A stretch of DNA of 64,000 nt from an uncultured Prochlorococcus sp. (lineage in GTDB: Bacteria; Cyanobacteriota; Cyanobacteriia; PCC-6307; Cyanobiaceae), in contig CACGEL010000001.1 of the NCBI GenBank assembly GCA_902572065.1, forward strand, positions 6,219-70,218. Reading direction: 5' to 3'. Below are positions 62,832-64,000 of this stretch, piece after piece; the first letter of the stretch is position 1; each line of letters begins with the position of its first letter. The notes below the pieces were generated by a model that worked only from the letters and a program-made list of their open reading frames with translations, had not been told where the DNA came from and searched no databases. A program made the position numbers and the translations under genes.

Positions 62832-62966
62832 ATGAAATATAATAAAAATAAAATTTTTTCTAGGGAAAAACTTCACTCTCTAAACATCTATTTATTTTTG
62901 GGATTCAATTTAACCCTAGTAACTGTTCTTGGTTTTATTTGGTTTAATAATTCGATTAATAGTTAA
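62832..62966 (+). CDS. 44-aa single-TM peptide
   Basis: ATG-started ORF of 44 aa with a basic N-terminus (MKYNKNKIFSREKLHSLN) and one TM helix (YLFLGFNLTLVTVLGFIWF). Between the photolyase and rsmB. Not identified. Confidence 0.5.
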   Translation: MKYNKNKIFSREKLHSLNIYLFLGFNLTLVTVLGFIWFNNSINS

Positions 62967-62993
62967 GTTAAATATTCGTAATAAAGAGTATAT

Positions 62994-64000
62994 TTGGCTT
63001 ATATCCCTAAACAACATTTTGATACTTTGGCAACAGGATACCTTCAAAGAAAAGCATCTTGGGAAATTCTTTTAAAGGTAAGTTCTGGAATCTATTCAGA
63101 TCATGCATTAGAACAGGTTCTAAAAAATTATCAGTTTAATGCTTTAGATATAGCATTCATAACTGAATTATCTTTTGGATGTATAAGATATAGAAATTTC
63201 CTTGACCTATGGCTAGATCATATATCCAAAATTTCCCATAAGAAGCAACCTCCAAAACTTAGATGGCTTTTACATATTGGTTTATATCAATTATTAAAAA
63301 TGGATAAAATACCTTTTTCTGCAGCTATTTCCTCCACAGTAGAAGTAGCAAAGATAAGTGATTTAAAAGGTTTAGCTGGTACTGTAAACGCAATATTAAG
63401 AAATACTATTAGAAATATTGAAAAAGAGAACTTACCAAAAATATCCTCTAATGAAATGGAGCGTTTGTCATGTCTTGAGTCGTTACCATTATGGCTTGTA
63501 AATGAAATTGTTAATTGGTTAGGAATAGAAGAAGCTAAAAATGTGGTTAAGGCATTTAATAAAAAACCTTCAATTGATTTACGAATTAATTCTCTGAAAA
63601 CTGATTTAAATAAATTCTTGAAAGAACTTAATGAATGTAATATTAATGCAGTACCAATCAATCAATTAAATGATGGAGTTGCTTTAAATTCTAATCCAAG
63701 AAATATAAAAAACCTTCCAGGTTACAAAGATGGAATGTGGGTCGTACAAGATAGATCTTCTCAGTGGATCGCTCCTCTTTTGAATCCAATGAAAGGTGAA
63801 AAGATACTTGATGCTTGCTCTGCGCCTGGTAGTAAAACAACTCATCTAGCTGCATTAGCCTATGATGATGCTGAAATACTGGCTGTAGATAGATCAGAAA
63901 AAAGATTGAAAATACTAAAATCAAATTTAGAAAGATTAAATATAAAAAGTGTTAAAACTTTTAAAGCGGATGCTACACGTTTGATTGATATAAAGCCAAA
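62994..64000 (+). CDS. rsmB: 16S rRNA m5C967 methyltransferase RsmB (Sun), partial
   Basis: The first 335 codons of a Sun/RsmB-type methylase, cut by the window end. The N-terminal NusB-like domain is seen (RKASWEILLKVSSGIYSDHA, then DIAFITELSFGCIRYRNFL). The SAM-binding motif LDACSAPGSKTTHLAALAY starts near residue 272. TTG start at 62994 just downstream of a 44-aa ORF. The catalytic cysteine motifs lie beyond the window. Confidence 0.92.
   Translation, partial: MAYIPKQHFDTLATGYLQRKASWEILLKVSSGIYSDHALEQVLKNYQFNALDIAFITELSFGCIRYRNFLDLWLDHISKISHKKQPPKLRWLLHIGLYQLLKMDKIPFSAAISSTVEVAKISDLKGLAGTVNAILRNTIRNIEKENLPKISSNEMERLSCLESLPLWLVNEIVNWLGIEEAKNVVKAFNKKPSIDLRINSLKTDLNKFLKELNECNINAVPINQLNDGVALNSNPRNIKNLPGYKDGMWVVQDRSSQWIAPLLNPMKGEKILDACSAPGSKTTHLAALAYDDAEILAVDRSEKRLKILKSNLERLNIKSVKTFKADATRLIDIKP

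Noticed and set aside
63287..63661. 124-codon minus-strand ORF
   Set aside because: Antisense shadow of rsmB, whose motifs are clear on the plus strand.

Overview
The window is about 64 kb of very AT-rich DNA (I estimate roughly 30% GC, not computed) from a marine picocyanobacterium, almost certainly a high-light-adapted Prochlorococcus. The evidence is the gene set: PipX/PipY, SepF, cyanobacterial small-protein families (DUF3104, DUF1651, DUF1823, DUF4278, Nif11-like), a Hli-like NGRxAMxG peptide, CobI for corrinoid synthesis and a plastid-type PrxQ. Short intergenic gaps, frequent TTG/GTG starts and many tiny single-TM proteins also fit. No insertion sequences, CRISPR array, rRNA operon or prophage genes were found.

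Left third (1-15.6 kb): a fatty aldehyde dehydrogenase, a rhomboid protease and a two-domain GNAT protein lead into a mosaic of small, mostly uncharacterised genes. Many are under 60 codons. Islands of known function lie among them: a CrtI/CRTISO-like flavoenzyme, TatA, PrxQ and an ArfB-type ribosome rescue factor. Two stretches read as frameshifted gene remnants (4.86-5.02 kb and 15.40-15.64 kb).

Middle (15.6-27.8 kb): an accessory, surface-polysaccharide-flavoured region with five or six glycosyltransferase-like genes (GT11, GT2, others), a PFTS-motif polysaccharide protein, a CPBP protease, proline iminopeptidase and a DUF985 cupin. Between 21.5 and 21.9 kb there is no convincing ORF. Instead there is a chain of perfect stem-loops ending in a strong Rho-independent terminator, the best candidate here for an undescribed structured RNA. 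The region ends at two adjacent tRNA genes (Thr-GGU and Tyr-GUA), a typical island boundary.

Right half (28-64 kb): conserved backbone. aroQ-miaE-cobI-DUF1823-der-ecfT-pipX-pipY-sepF-proC run on the plus strand, linking tRNA modification, corrinoid synthesis, ribosome assembly, nitrogen signalling and division. Then come a GT4, recO, a deoC-like gene that has lost the Schiff-base lysine, hpf/lrtA, lipB, an acyl-ACP synthetase, pdhC and queA. A sulfur-amino-acid block follows (cysK and two cystathionine gamma-synthase-family enzymes), then rpsD, yidD, murE, an arsenite-methyltransferase-like gene, nfuA, mqo, lepA, an orphan DppC-type permease and a TrmH-type methylase. Near the right edge is a four-gene operon (DCC thiol protein, TIGR03643 protein, DUF2256 zinc protein, FeS-BCP-type photolyase). 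Its photolyase lacks two of the four expected iron-sulfur cysteines. The window ends inside rsmB.
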